NCBI RefSeq assembly: GCF_014649375.1
Contig: NZ_BMSX01000020.1
Coordinates: 146,852-210,851 of the forward strand
Source: Streptomyces aurantiogriseus
Lineage (GTDB): Bacteria > Actinomycetota > Actinomycetes > Streptomycetales > Streptomycetaceae
Reading direction: 5' to 3'
Length of the DNA stretch: 64,000 nucleotides
Part shown: one piece after another, positions 33,486-41,982 of the stretch
How the letters are laid out: every line of letters begins with the position of its first letter
How positions within the stretch are numbered: the stretch's first letter is position 1
Position numbers and translations under genes: made by a program
Notes under the pieces: generated by a model
Told to the model about the DNA's origin: nothing
What the model saw: the letters and a program-made list of their open reading frames with translations, nothing else
Databases searched by the model: none

Positions 33486-35369
33486 TCACAGATGGCGGCG
33501 TCGGGTCGAGACGTGCCGTTCGTACAGCTCACGGGCCTTGACCGCGGACGATCGGGTCGCGGTCTCGGCGACAGGTACATCCCACCAGGCCTGCGCCGGA
33601 GGCGGGCCCGACACTGTGTCTGCCGTTTGGGTCTCGACGTAGACACAAGTGGGAGTGTCGGCGGCCCGTGCCTCGGTGAGGGCCTCACGCAGGTCGCGGA
33701 CGGTCTTGGCGCGCAGCACGCGCATGCCCAGGCTCGCCGCGTTGGCGGCCAGGTCGACGGGGAGCGGGGCGCCCGTGAAGGTGCCGTCGTCGCTCCGGTA
33801 GCGGTAGGCGGTGCCGTAACGCTCACCACCGGTCTCCTCGGACAGGCCTCCGATGGACGCGTAGCCGTGGTTCTGCACGAGGAGGATCTTGATCGCGACG
33901 CCTTCCTGCACCGCGGTCACGATCTCCGTCGGCATCATCAGGTACGTGCCGTCGCCGACCAGCGCCCACACGGGACGGTCGGGTGCGGCCAGCTTCACCC
34001 CGAGCGCGGCCGGGATCTCGTAGCCCATGCACGAGTAGCCGTACTCCAGGTGGTACTGGTCCCGCGAGCGCGCCCGCCACAGCTTGTGCAGATCGCCCGG
34101 GAGCGAGCCGGCCGCGTTGATGATCACGTCCGTCTCGTCGACGATCGCGTCCAGCGCGCCCAGCACCTGCGGCTGGGTCGGCCGTACGTCGGGCTCGTCG
34201 GCCTCGTAGCAGGCGTCGACCCGCTGCTCCCAGCGTTCCTTGTCCTCGGTGTACTCGGTGACGTACGCGTCCGCGACCCGGTACTCGTGCATGCCCAGGG
34301 ACTGGGTCAGCTCCGTCAGCGCGATGCGGGCGTCCGCGACGAGGGGCAGGCCGGCAAGCTTGTGGCCGTCGTACGCGGCGATGTTGAGGTTGAGGAAGCG
34401 GACGCCGTCACCGGCGAACAGGGTGTGGGAGGCGGTGGTGAAGTCCGTGTACCGCGTCCCCACGCCGATCACCAGGTCGGCGGTGCGGGCCAGTTCGTCC
34501 GCGGTCGCCGTGCCGGTGTGGCCGACGCCGCCGACGTCCTGGGGGTGGTCGTAGCGCAGGGAGCCCTTGCCGGCCTGGGTGGAGGCGACCGGGATGCCGG
34601 TGGCCTCGGCGAACTCGGCGAGGGCCTCCTCGGCGCGGCTGTGGTGGACACCGCCGCCGGCGATGACCAGCGGGCGCCGGGCCGACCTGATCACGCGGAC
34701 CGCCTCGGCGAGTTCCGTCGGGTCGGCGCCCGGGCGGCGGACGACCCAGGTGCGCTCGGCGAAGAACTCGTCGGGCCAGTCGTAGGCCTCGGCCTGGACG
34801 TCCTGGGGAAGGGCCAGGGTCACGGCCCCCGTCTCCACCGGGTCCGTCAGGACGCGCATCGCCTGGAGGGCGGCCGGGATCAGGGCCTCCGGGCGGGTCA
34901 CTCGGTCGAAGTACCTCGACACCGGGCGCAGCGAGTCGTTGACCGACACATCGCCCGCGTACGGCACTTCGAGCTGCTGCAGGACCGGGTCCGCCGGGCG
35001 GGTCGCGAAGATGTCGCCGGGGAGGAGGAGAACCGGGAGGTGGTTGATGGTGGCGAGCGCGGCGCCGGTGACCAGGTTGGTCGCGCCGGGGCCGATCGAC
35101 GTGGTCACCGCGTGCGTGGACAGGCGGTTCGACTGGCGGGCGTAGCCGACGGCCGCGTGGACCATCGACTGCTCGTTGCGGCCCTGGTGGTACGGCATGA
35201 CGTCGGCGTACTCGACGAGCGCCTGGCCGAGGCCCGCGACGTTGCCGTGGCCGAAGATGCCCCAGGTCGCGCCGATCAGTCGCTGCCGGACGCCGTCGCG
35301 TTCGGTGTACTGGGCGGCCAGGAAGCGGACCAGCGCCTGTGCGACCGTCAGCCTCGTCGTTGAGGTCAT
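33486..35369 (-). CDS. iolD: 3D-trihydroxycyclohexanedione hydrolase
   Basis: The 627-residue thiamine-diphosphate enzyme has the three-domain acetolactate-synthase fold. The TPP motif GDGTYLMMPTEIVTAV followed by QNHGYASIGG is in the C-terminal third, and the first domain contains WGIFGHGNVAGLGQAL. IolD opens the ring of the diketone intermediate of myo-inositol breakdown to give 5-deoxy-glucuronate. ATG at 35369 has GGAGGGG upstream; it overlaps iolB by 4 bases, so earlier in-frame codons are not used. Confidence 0.93.
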   Translation of the reverse strand: MTSTTRLTVAQALVRFLAAQYTERDGVRQRLIGATWGIFGHGNVAGLGQALVEYADVMPYHQGRNEQSMVHAAVGYARQSNRLSTHAVTTSIGPGATNLVTGAALATINHLPVLLLPGDIFATRPADPVLQQLEVPYAGDVSVNDSLRPVSRYFDRVTRPEALIPAALQAMRVLTDPVETGAVTLALPQDVQAEAYDWPDEFFAERTWVVRRPGADPTELAEAVRVIRSARRPLVIAGGGVHHSRAEEALAEFAEATGIPVASTQAGKGSLRYDHPQDVGGVGHTGTATADELARTADLVIGVGTRYTDFTTASHTLFAGDGVRFLNLNIAAYDGHKLAGLPLVADARIALTELTQSLGMHEYRVADAYVTEYTEDKERWEQRVDACYEADEPDVRPTQPQVLGALDAIVDETDVIINAAGSLPGDLHKLWRARSRDQYHLEYGYSCMGYEIPAALGVKLAAPDRPVWALVGDGTYLMMPTEIVTAVQEGVAIKILLVQNHGYASIGGLSEETGGERYGTAYRYRSDDGTFTGAPLPVDLAANAASLGMRVLRAKTVRDLREALTEARAADTPTCVYVETQTADTVSGPPPAQAWWDVPVAETATRSSAVKARELYERHVSTRRRHL

Positions 35370-36205
35370 CGGTACCCCTCCGTGTGCTCTGGGTGGAAGC
35401 AGATCCGCCATTCCCGGGTCTCGCCGGGACCGGCCATGACGTTCAGGTAGTACATGGCGTGGCCGGGCTGGGCGATCGACGGGCCGTGCCATCCGTCGGG
35501 GACGAGGACGGCGTCGCCGGAACGGACCTCGGCGAGGACGTCGGATCCGCCCTCACGCGAAGGGGATACGCGCTGATAGCCGAAGCCGTTCGGTCCGTCG
35601 ATCTCGAAGTAGTAGATCTCCTCCAGCTCCGACTCCTCGCCGGGCCGGTGCTCGTCGTGCTTGTGCGGCGGGTACGAGGACCAGTTGCCGCCGGGGGTGA
35701 TCACCTCGACGGCGATCAGCTTCGCGCAGTCGAACGCGTCGGCGGAGGCGAAGTTGCGGACCAGACGGGCGCAGGTGCCGCTGCCGCGTTCCTCGACGGG
35801 GACCTCCGGCGCGGGGCCGTAGCGGGCGGGGAGTCGTCGCTCGCACTTCGCTCCTGCCAGGGCGAAGCGGCCTCCCGCGCCGGAGGCGATCAGGGCCTGG
35901 GCGTCCCGGGGAACGTACGCGAAGTCGGTGACCGACGCGAAAACGCTTTCCCGACCCAGGAGTTGGAACTCTTCATCCGCTGTTTGCACGGTACATCCGC
36001 CTTCCAGCGGAAGCACGATCCACTCGCTGTCCCCGGTGGTGAAGGTGTGCGTGCCACCCGGCGCCAGCTCGACGATCCGCAGACTGCTGTGGGTCCAGCC
36101 GGCCCGCTTGGGGTCGATGTCGAGCGCGTGGGTGGCGTCGGCGGTGGAGCCCTTCGGGAGGTACAGCTCGTTTCCCGTCGGGGTATGCGGCTCTGTGTTC
36201 GTCAT
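35366..36205 (-). CDS. iolB: 5-deoxy-glucuronate isomerase
   Basis: This 279-residue cupin-type protein has ELYLPKGSTADATHALDIDPKRAGW at the N-terminus. Metal-binding segments follow: SYPPHKHDEHRPGEESELEEIYYFEI, with its H-x-H and glutamates, and VPDGWHGPS. IolB converts 5-deoxy-glucuronate to 2-deoxy-5-keto-gluconate. It lies between iolD (4-base overlap) and the Cgl0158-type gene (7-base gap), in one transcription unit. Confidence 0.93.
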   Translation of the reverse strand: MTNTEPHTPTGNELYLPKGSTADATHALDIDPKRAGWTHSSLRIVELAPGGTHTFTTGDSEWIVLPLEGGCTVQTADEEFQLLGRESVFASVTDFAYVPRDAQALIASGAGGRFALAGAKCERRLPARYGPAPEVPVEERGSGTCARLVRNFASADAFDCAKLIAVEVITPGGNWSSYPPHKHDEHRPGEESELEEIYYFEIDGPNGFGYQRVSPSREGGSDVLAEVRSGDAVLVPDGWHGPSIAQPGHAMYYLNVMAGPGETREWRICFHPEHTEGYR

Positions 36206-36212
36206 ACGGCCC

Positions 36213-37094
36213 TCACAGCAGTCCTACGGCGGTGTCCACGGCGGCGGCCACGTCTCCGTCCACCGGGTACAGCAGCGAACGGCCGACCACCAGGCCCCGG
36301 ACGGTGGGCAGCTGCAGCGCCCCGCGCCACTTCTCGTACGCCTCGTCCTGGTCGTCGCCGACCTCGCCGCCCAGCAGGACGGCGGGGAGCGTGGAGGTCT
36401 CCATGACCTGGGCCATGTCGTCGGGGTTGTCGGTGACCGGCACCTTCAGCCAGGTGTAGGCCGAACTGCCGCCCAGGCCCGAGGCGATGGCGATGGACCT
36501 GGTGACGGCCTCGGCGGACAGGTCGTTGCGCACCCGTCCCTCGTCCGTGCGGCGGGAGATGAACGGCTCGACGAAGATCGGGAGCCGGCGTGCGGCCATG
36601 TCGTCGATCGCACGGGCGGTGGACTCCAGGGTGTTGAGGGAGCCCGGGTCGTCGTAGTCGATCCGCAGGAGCAGCTTGCCCGCGTCGAAACCGAGACGCT
36701 GTATGTCCTCGGCTCGGTGGCCGGTGAAGCGGTCGTCGAGTTCGAAGCTGGCGCCCTGGAGACCACCGCGGTTCATCGAGCCCATGACGACCTTGCCGTC
36801 GAGGACACCGAGGAGGAGCAGGTCGTCGAGGATGTCGGCGGTCGCGAGGACACCGTCGACGCCCGGCCGGGACAGCGCGAGGCAGAGGCGTTCGAGCAGG
36901 TCGGCGCGGTTGGCCATGGCCAGCTTGCGGTCGCCGACACCGAGCGCGCCACGGGCCGGGTGGTCGGCGGCGACGATCATCAGACGGCCGTTCGCGCCCA
37001 GCAGCGGCCGGCGGGTGCGGCGGGCGGCGGCCTCGGCGATCGCCTCGGGGTGCTGGGTGCGGGTGTGGACGAGCTCCGCGATGTCGACGGTCAC
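36213..37094 (-). CDS. Cgl0158-type TIM-barrel aldolase of the inositol operon
   Basis: The 293-residue barrel protein has LMIVAADHPARGALGVG, GVLATADILDDLLLLG, KLLLRIDYDDPGSLNTL with a likely Schiff-base region, and GLGGSSAYTWLKVPV. It belongs to the group seen in actinobacterial iol clusters. There it probably cleaves the 6-phospho-5-keto-2-deoxygluconate made by IolC into DHAP and malonate semialdehyde (the IolJ step); this role is inferred from position. GTG at 37094 overlaps the iolC stop (GTGA); an upstream in-frame ATG lies inside iolC. Confidence 0.83.
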   Translation of the reverse strand: MTVDIAELVHTRTQHPEAIAEAAARRTRRPLLGANGRLMIVAADHPARGALGVGDRKLAMANRADLLERLCLALSRPGVDGVLATADILDDLLLLGVLDGKVVMGSMNRGGLQGASFELDDRFTGHRAEDIQRLGFDAGKLLLRIDYDDPGSLNTLESTARAIDDMAARRLPIFVEPFISRRTDEGRVRNDLSAEAVTRSIAIASGLGGSSAYTWLKVPVTDNPDDMAQVMETSTLPAVLLGGEVGDDQDEAYEKWRGALQLPTVRGLVVGRSLLYPVDGDVAAAVDTAVGLL

Positions 37095-38041
37095 TTGACG
37101 GCTCCAGCCGCGAGCGCCGCCTCGACCTCGTCGGGGGTCGGCATGGCCGAGGAGCACTCCAGGCGTGAGGCGACGATGGCGCCGGCGGCGTTGGCGTGAC
37201 GCATGATCTTCTCCAGGTCCCAGCCCGCGAGCAGCCCGTGACAGAGGGAGCCCCCGAACGCGTCACCGGCGCCGAGACCGTTGAGGACGTTGACCGGGAG
37301 GGGCGGAACCTCGGCCGAATCGCCGCCTGCGTGGACGGCCAGGACGCCCTTGGGCCCCTGCTTGACGACGGCGAGTTCCACTCCGGCGTCGAGGAGGGCG
37401 CGGGCGGCGGCGTGCGGCTCGCGCACCCCGGTGGCGACCTCCACCTCGTCGAGGTTGCCGACGGCGACGGTGGTGTGCTTCAGGGCCTCGGCGTAGAAGG
37501 GGCGGGCCGCGTCCGGGTCGGTCCAGAACATCGGGCGCCAGTCGAGGTCGAAGACGGTGGTGCCGGCCTTGGCGCGGTGGGCGAGCGCCGCCAGCGTCGC
37601 CGTACGGCTCGGCTCCTCGCTCAGCCCGGTGCCGGTGACCCAGAAGATACGGGCCCCGCGGATGGCGTCGAGGTCGAGCTCATGGGCGTCGATCTCGAGG
37701 TCGGGGGCCTTGGGCTGCCGGTAGAAGTACAGCGGGAAGTCGTCCGGCGGGAAGATCTCGCAGAAGGTGACCGGGGTCGGCAGTCCGGGGACCGGGGTGA
37801 CCCAGCGGTCGTCGACACCGAAGCCGCGCAGGGCCTCGTGCAGGTAGGTGCCGAACGGGTCGTCGCCGGTGCGGGTGATCACGGCGGTGTCCAGGCCGAG
37901 GCGCGCCGCGGCGACGGCGACGTTGGTCGCCGAGCCGCCCAGGAACTTCCCGAAGGACGTGACCTGCGGGAGCGGCACCCCTGTCTGCAACGGGTAGAGG
38001 TCCACTCCGATCCGCCCCATGGTGATCAGGTCGTACGCCAT
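37091..38041 (-). CDS. iolC: 5-dehydro-2-deoxygluconokinase
   Basis: This 316-residue PfkB-family sugar kinase has GGSATNVAVAAARLG near 45 and the catalytic GLGAGDAFGGSLCHGLL near 260. IolC phosphorylates 2-deoxy-5-keto-gluconate. ATG at 38041 is preceded by AAGGGAA at good spacing; the frame extends upstream through the promoter but lacks a site. It is the first gene of the minus-strand iol operon, expressed from the promoter at about 38099-38128. Confidence 0.92.
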   Translation of the reverse strand: MAYDLITMGRIGVDLYPLQTGVPLPQVTSFGKFLGGSATNVAVAAARLGLDTAVITRTGDDPFGTYLHEALRGFGVDDRWVTPVPGLPTPVTFCEIFPPDDFPLYFYRQPKAPDLEIDAHELDLDAIRGARIFWVTGTGLSEEPSRTATLAALAHRAKAGTTVFDLDWRPMFWTDPDAARPFYAEALKHTTVAVGNLDEVEVATGVREPHAAARALLDAGVELAVVKQGPKGVLAVHAGGDSAEVPPLPVNVLNGLGAGDAFGGSLCHGLLAGWDLEKIMRHANAAGAIVASRLECSSAMPTPDEVEAALAAGAVK

Positions 38042-38098
38042 CGAGTTCCCTTCGTGTCGGCTCGCCCGGTGGACGTCCCCGTATCGGCTCTCCACGGC

Positions 38099-38128
38099 TT
38101 TGTAGTCCGCTGCGGCACACCCTGTCAA
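38099..38128 (-). promoter_or_regulatory. promoter of the iol operon
   Basis: On the minus strand TTGACA (complement of 38123-38128) and TACAAA (complement of 38099-38104) are separated by 18 bases, a good match to the major sigma factor consensus. It lies about 58 bases before iolC. Confidence 0.7.
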
Positions 38129-38133
38129 TACTT

Positions 38134-38143
38134 TGTCCAGACA
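38134..38143. promoter_or_regulatory. candidate operator in the divergent iol promoter
   Basis: TGTCCAGACA is a short dyad (TGTC-N2-GACA) just upstream of the iolC -35 and within the divergent region shared with the IolE-like gene. GntR- and LacI-type regulators bind similar sites. No iol regulator gene is adjacent. Confidence 0.4.
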
Positions 38144-38192
38144 TTCGGACCAGCCCTTGACAGGCCTCCGATCAGACCGCACGCTGACGCCC

Positions 38193-39110
38193 ATGACGTC
38201 GTTGTCACCTGAGTCCTCACTCTCCCGCATCCGGATCGGCTCGGCCCCCGACAGCTGGGGCGTCTGGTTCCCGGACGACCCGCAGCAGGTGCCGTGGCAG
38301 CGCTTCCTCGACGAGGTCGCGCTCTCCGGCTACGAGTGGATCGAGCTGGGCCCCTACGGGTACCTGCCGACCGACCCGGCCGTCCTCACCGAGGAGACGG
38401 CGAAACGCGGCCTGAAGGTGTCGGCCGGCACGGTCTTCACGGGGCTGCACCACGGTGAGGCGGTCTGGGAGAAGACCTGGGCGCACGTCGCGGACAACGC
38501 GGCGCTCGCGCAGGCGATGGGCGCGCAGCATCTGGTGGTCATTCCGTCCTTCTGGCGGGACGACAAGACCGGCGAGGTGCTGGAGCCGGACACGCTCACG
38601 CCCGAGCAGTGGCGCAATCTCACCTCGCTGACGGAGCGGCTGGGGCGGGAGGTGCGCGAGCGGTACGGGCTGCGGATCGTCGTGCATCCGCACGCCGACA
38701 CACACATCGACAGCGAGGAGAACGTGGTCCGGTTCCTCGACGGGACCGACTCCTCGCTGGTGTCGCTCTGTCTCGACACCGGGCACTACGCGTACTGCGG
38801 TGGCGACAGCGTCAAGCTGATCGAGACGTACGGCGAGCGGATCGGGTACCTGCACCTCAAGCAGGTGGACCCGGAGATCCTGGCGGACGTGCGGGCGAAG
38901 GGGACGCCGTTCGGGCCGGCGGTCGCGCAGGGTGTGATGTGCGAGCCGCCGAGCGGGGTGCCGGCGTTGGGGCCGGTGCTGGAGGCCGCGCAGAAGCTGG
39001 ACGTCGATCTGTTCGCGATCGTGGAGCAGGACATGTATCCGTGTGAGCCGGACGCTCCGCTGCCTATTGCTCAGCGGACGCGGGCGTTTCTGCGATCGTG
39101 CGGAGCGTAG
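38193..39110 (+). CDS. IolE-like TIM-barrel isomerase/dehydratase
   Basis: The 305-residue AP-endonuclease-2-fold protein starts with RIRIGSAPDSWGVWFPDDP and has SGYEWIELGPYGYLP, RIVVHPHADTHID, LCLDTGHYAYCGGD and HLKQVD, the metal-binding His, Asp and Glu set of the IolE/IolH/IolI group. It probably acts on 2-keto-myo-inositol (dehydratase IolE) or as an isomerase in the same route; the family does not separate these by eye. It is divergent from iolC. ATG at 38193 is chosen because the upstream extension runs into the promoter. Confidence 0.85.
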   Translation: MTSLSPESSLSRIRIGSAPDSWGVWFPDDPQQVPWQRFLDEVALSGYEWIELGPYGYLPTDPAVLTEETAKRGLKVSAGTVFTGLHHGEAVWEKTWAHVADNAALAQAMGAQHLVVIPSFWRDDKTGEVLEPDTLTPEQWRNLTSLTERLGREVRERYGLRIVVHPHADTHIDSEENVVRFLDGTDSSLVSLCLDTGHYAYCGGDSVKLIETYGERIGYLHLKQVDPEILADVRAKGTPFGPAVAQGVMCEPPSGVPALGPVLEAAQKLDVDLFAIVEQDMYPCEPDAPLPIAQRTRAFLRSCGA

Positions 39111-39144
39111 CGGTCGCCTCCTGAGGTGCCGGGTTCTGTGGGAC

Positions 39145-39228
39145 TGCGGGTGCGGGCTGTCCGTGGCTGGTCGCGCCCGCGCGGCGGAGCCGCACATCGA
39201 CACAGCCCCGCGCCCCTTGGCGCGCCGC
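39145..39228. repeat. dispersed GC-rich intergenic repeat of Streptomyces type
   Basis: The stretch includes 'TGGTCGCGCCCGCGCGGCGG' followed by the perfect stem GCGGC-GGA-GCCGC (39181-39193) and 'ATCGACACAGCCCCGCGCCC'. I recall this sequence as a frequent intergenic repeat in Streptomyces genomes. It sits just after the IolE-like gene and could serve as a transcript end. Confidence 0.6.
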
Positions 39229-39276
39229 ACCTGGCGTAGGAGCATGGGTGCCCTTCGGCTCAGTGCGGGAGGGCGG

Positions 39277-40215
39277 ATGACGCGGGTCCGGTCCGGGTGG
39301 GGGCCCGGGGGGTCGTGGGAGATCGCCCTTGCGCGGCCGCACCCGCGGTTGCGGCCCGGTGTGGTCAGTTACCGCGGGATCCGGCTGGCGCTGGACCATC
39401 CGCGGCGGCGGCTGGAGACGCCGATCGGTGCCGTCACGCTGCTGTTGGGGTTCGAGGGGCCCGTCCGTATTTCCGGGGCGGGGCGGCCGACGACCTCCCT
39501 GGTGTCGGTGTACTCGGGACTGTCCACGACCGCCGTCGTCGGGGAGCACTCCGGGCGTGTCTCGGGGGTGGAGGTGCTGCTGACTCCCTGGGCCGCGTTC
39601 ACCCTCTTCGGTACGCCGCAGCATGAGCTGACCGACCGTACCGTCGACCCCGACGAGTTGCCGCACAAGCTGTGCGGCAGTGCTGGTGAACTCGCGGGAG
39701 CGCTGGCCGCGTTGCCGTCCTGGGCGGACCGGTTCGGGTTGCTCGACGAGGTGTTCGCGCGCTGGTCGGCGGCCGGGCCGCCGAGTGCGGTGCGGGTACG
39801 GCGGGCCTGGTCGCTGCTGGTGCGGTCGGCGGGCGCGATGCCGGTACCGCGGCTGGCCGAGGAGGTGGGCTGGAGCGTGCGGCAGCTGGAGAACCGCTTC
39901 CGTGAGCAGATCGGGCTCGGTCCGAAGGCGGCGGCACGTGTCCTGCGGCTGCAGCGGGCCCGCCGTCTGCTGGCGGCCGGAAGGGGCCTGGCGGAGACGG
40001 CCGCGCTGTGCGGCTTCTACGACCAGGCCCATCTCAGCGGGGAGTTCAAGGCGATGACCGGGTTCACCCCGAGGCAGTTCACGGCGGCCCGGGGGCGGCC
40101 GGGGCCGGAGGCGCCGGTGGGGGACCGGTTGAACGGGGAGGCGACGAGCCTTGTGCTGCCCGTGCCGACGGGTGGCCGAGGTGCGGATTTTTCCAAGACC
40201 GGGCAGGTGCGGTGA
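39277..40215 (+). CDS. AraC-family transcription regulator
   Basis: The 312-residue protein has an N-terminal cupin-like sensor region and the double helix-turn-helix at the C-terminus (PRLAEEVGWSVRQLENRFREQ, then AAALCGFYDQAHLSGEFKAMTGFTPRQF-type). ATG at 39277 has GGGAGGG 4-5 bases before it; ATG at 39244 is in frame, but its AGGAG is only one base away. The target is unknown; the iol genes and the alcohol dehydrogenase are both close by. Confidence 0.87.
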   Translation: MTRVRSGWGPGGSWEIALARPHPRLRPGVVSYRGIRLALDHPRRRLETPIGAVTLLLGFEGPVRISGAGRPTTSLVSVYSGLSTTAVVGEHSGRVSGVEVLLTPWAAFTLFGTPQHELTDRTVDPDELPHKLCGSAGELAGALAALPSWADRFGLLDEVFARWSAAGPPSAVRVRRAWSLLVRSAGAMPVPRLAEEVGWSVRQLENRFREQIGLGPKAAARVLRLQRARRLLAAGRGLAETAALCGFYDQAHLSGEFKAMTGFTPRQFTAARGRPGPEAPVGDRLNGEATSLVLPVPTGGRGADFSKTGQVR

Positions 40216-40568
40216 CTGCACGCTGAGCGTCCAGCCAGTTGTTCCGGGGGAATGGCGGGGAAGCAGGTGGGCCGGGTCCGTCGCAGCGGGCCCGGCCCAT
40301 CGTCGCGTCCGGTGCCCCTCCGCCCCGCGTGTCAACGCGCCCCTCCGACAGGCCCGCGTACGTCTCTGCCGCACCTCCGTCACAAATGACCCCCTTCTGT
40401 CACACCTGTCGCGGTTACGCGGGCCCCGCGTCACACCCGGACCACAGCCGTATGCGCGCGGTCACTCCGCGTCGTTGACAGGGCAATTGGCTTGGTGATC
40501 GCCAGCGCAGCGCCGGGCTCCCCGGGCGGCCTCCCGGCCGCCGCCCCCGCGCGCAGGGAGGTGCACTC
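40216..40568. other. intergenic region between AraC and small HTH genes
   Basis: The region holds the AraC gene's terminator near its left end and the promoter of the small HTH gene at the right. TTGACA occurs at about 40476-40481, but no good -10 follows. Nothing coding is supported. Confidence 0.45.
40269..40297 (+). terminator. terminator after the AraC-family gene
   Basis: GGGCCGGGTCC and GGGCCCGGCCC form an 11-base stem with a single G-T wobble and an 8-base loop, 54 bases past the stop. No U-run follows, as is usual in this genome. Confidence 0.6.
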
Positions 40569-40769
40569 ATGACCGACCAAAGGCTCTGGTCCTACAAGGA
40601 GATCGCGGCACACATCAAGGTGCAGCCGGACACCGTACGGTCCTACCGCAAGCACGGCCTGCTGCCCCCACCCGACCATGTGGAGGGCGGCAAGCTGTAC
40701 TGGTACGTGGACACCATTCACGCGTGGGTGGCGTCACGGCCCGGCAACCGCGGCCGCAAAGGGGACTGA
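40569..40769 (+). CDS. small MerR/excisionase-like HTH protein
   Basis: The 66 residues read as one winged-helix DNA-binding domain: LWSYKEIAAHIKVQPDTVRSYRKHGLLPPP, then GGKLYWYVDTIHAWVASRPG. That is the AlpA/excisionase or MerR N-terminal fold without an effector domain. GGGAGGT lies 7 bases before ATG. Such stand-alone proteins act as small repressors or, in mobile elements, as excisionases; no integrase is near, so a chromosomal role is more likely. Confidence 0.8.
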   Translation: MTDQRLWSYKEIAAHIKVQPDTVRSYRKHGLLPPPDHVEGGKLYWYVDTIHAWVASRPGNRGRKGD

Positions 40770-40867
40770 TCCCCCTTCCCCCAGGCGGTGACCCGCCCGA
40801 AACTCCTTCTGTGCCCCACCTGCGTGTGGGGCACAGTGCTGCGCATGGGTTTCTCCGTCAACCGCCC

Positions 40868-41911
40868 TCACCTCCACGGCTCGATGACCGTCACGCCCGC
40901 CCCCGGCGCCGTCCCCATCGCCGCCAGCGCGTCCGGTACGGCGTCCAGCGGGATCGTCGACGTCACCAGCAGGTCGGGGCGCAGGACACCCGCCCGGACC
41001 AGCTCCAGCATCGCCGGGTAGGTGTGGGCGGCCATGCCGTGGCTGCCGAGGAGTTCGAGCTCGAGGGCGATGGCGCGGGCCAGCGGGACGGGGGTCGTGC
41101 CGTCCGCCGAGGGGAGCAGGCCGACCTGGACATGGCGGCCCCGGCGGCGCAGGCCGTTCACCGAGGCGGCGCAGGTGGCGGGTGAGCCGAGGGCGTCGAG
41201 GGAGAGGTGGGCGCCGCCGGCGGTCAGGTCGCGGACCGCCGCCGCCGTGTCCGGCGTGTTCCGCGCGTCCACGCACTCCGCCGCGCCGAACTTCCGCGCC
41301 AGGTCCAGGGCCTTCGGGGAGACGTCGACGGCGACCACCCTCGCTCCCGAGGCCGCCGCGATCATCACCGCCGACAGGCCCACCCCGCCGCAGCCGTGCA
41401 CCGCCACCCACTCCCCCGCCGCGACCCGGCCCTGCTGCACGACCGCCCGGAACGCCGTGGCGAACCGGCAGCCGAGGGAGGCGGCGGTGCCGTAGGACAG
41501 GTCGTCGGGGATCGCGACCAGGTTCACGTCGGCGTGGTCCAGCGCCACGTACTGGGCGAAGGAGCCCCAGTGCGTGAAGCCGGGCTGGGTCTGGCGCTCG
41601 CACACCTGGTGGTCGCCCGCCACGCAGGACGGGCAGCTGCCGCAGCCGCACACGAACGGCACCGTGACCCGGTCGCCGGGGCGCACGCGGGTGACCTGTG
41701 GTCCCACCTCCTCGACGACTCCGGCGAGTTCATGGCCGGGGACGTGCGGCAGGGTGATGTCCGGGTCGTGGCCCATCCAGCCGTGCCAGTCGCTGCGGCA
41801 CAGGCCGGTGGCCTCGACGCGCACCACCACTCCGTGCCCCGCGGGACGCGGGTCCGCCACCTCCCGCACCTCGGCCGGCTCCCCGTACCGCTCGAACACC
41901 ACAGCCCGCAT
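40868..41911 (-). CDS. zinc-dependent alcohol dehydrogenase
   Basis: This 347-residue medium-chain dehydrogenase has the catalytic zinc set in TGLCRSDWHGW and GHELAGVVEEVG, the structural zinc cysteines in CGCGSCPSCVAGDHQVC, and the NAD(P) loop GCGGVGLSAVMIA. The substrate cannot be told; the family oxidises alcohols or polyols. It stands alone, 71 bases from the MMPL gene that ends upstream of it. Confidence 0.9.
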   Translation of the reverse strand: MRAVVFERYGEPAEVREVADPRPAGHGVVVRVEATGLCRSDWHGWMGHDPDITLPHVPGHELAGVVEEVGPQVTRVRPGDRVTVPFVCGCGSCPSCVAGDHQVCERQTQPGFTHWGSFAQYVALDHADVNLVAIPDDLSYGTAASLGCRFATAFRAVVQQGRVAAGEWVAVHGCGGVGLSAVMIAAASGARVVAVDVSPKALDLARKFGAAECVDARNTPDTAAAVRDLTAGGAHLSLDALGSPATCAASVNGLRRRGRHVQVGLLPSADGTTPVPLARAIALELELLGSHGMAAHTYPAMLELVRAGVLRPDLLVTSTIPLDAVPDALAAMGTAPGAGVTVIEPWR

Positions 41912-41982
41912 GCGCCTTCGCCCTCACCTTCGTCCGCCGGATCACCGGAGATCGCCGGGGATTCCGGAGATCACCGCGAACG

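Noticed and set aside
40476..40510. TTGACA near 40476 as a full promoter of the small HTH gene
   Set aside because: No acceptable -10 hexamer at 16-19 bases.
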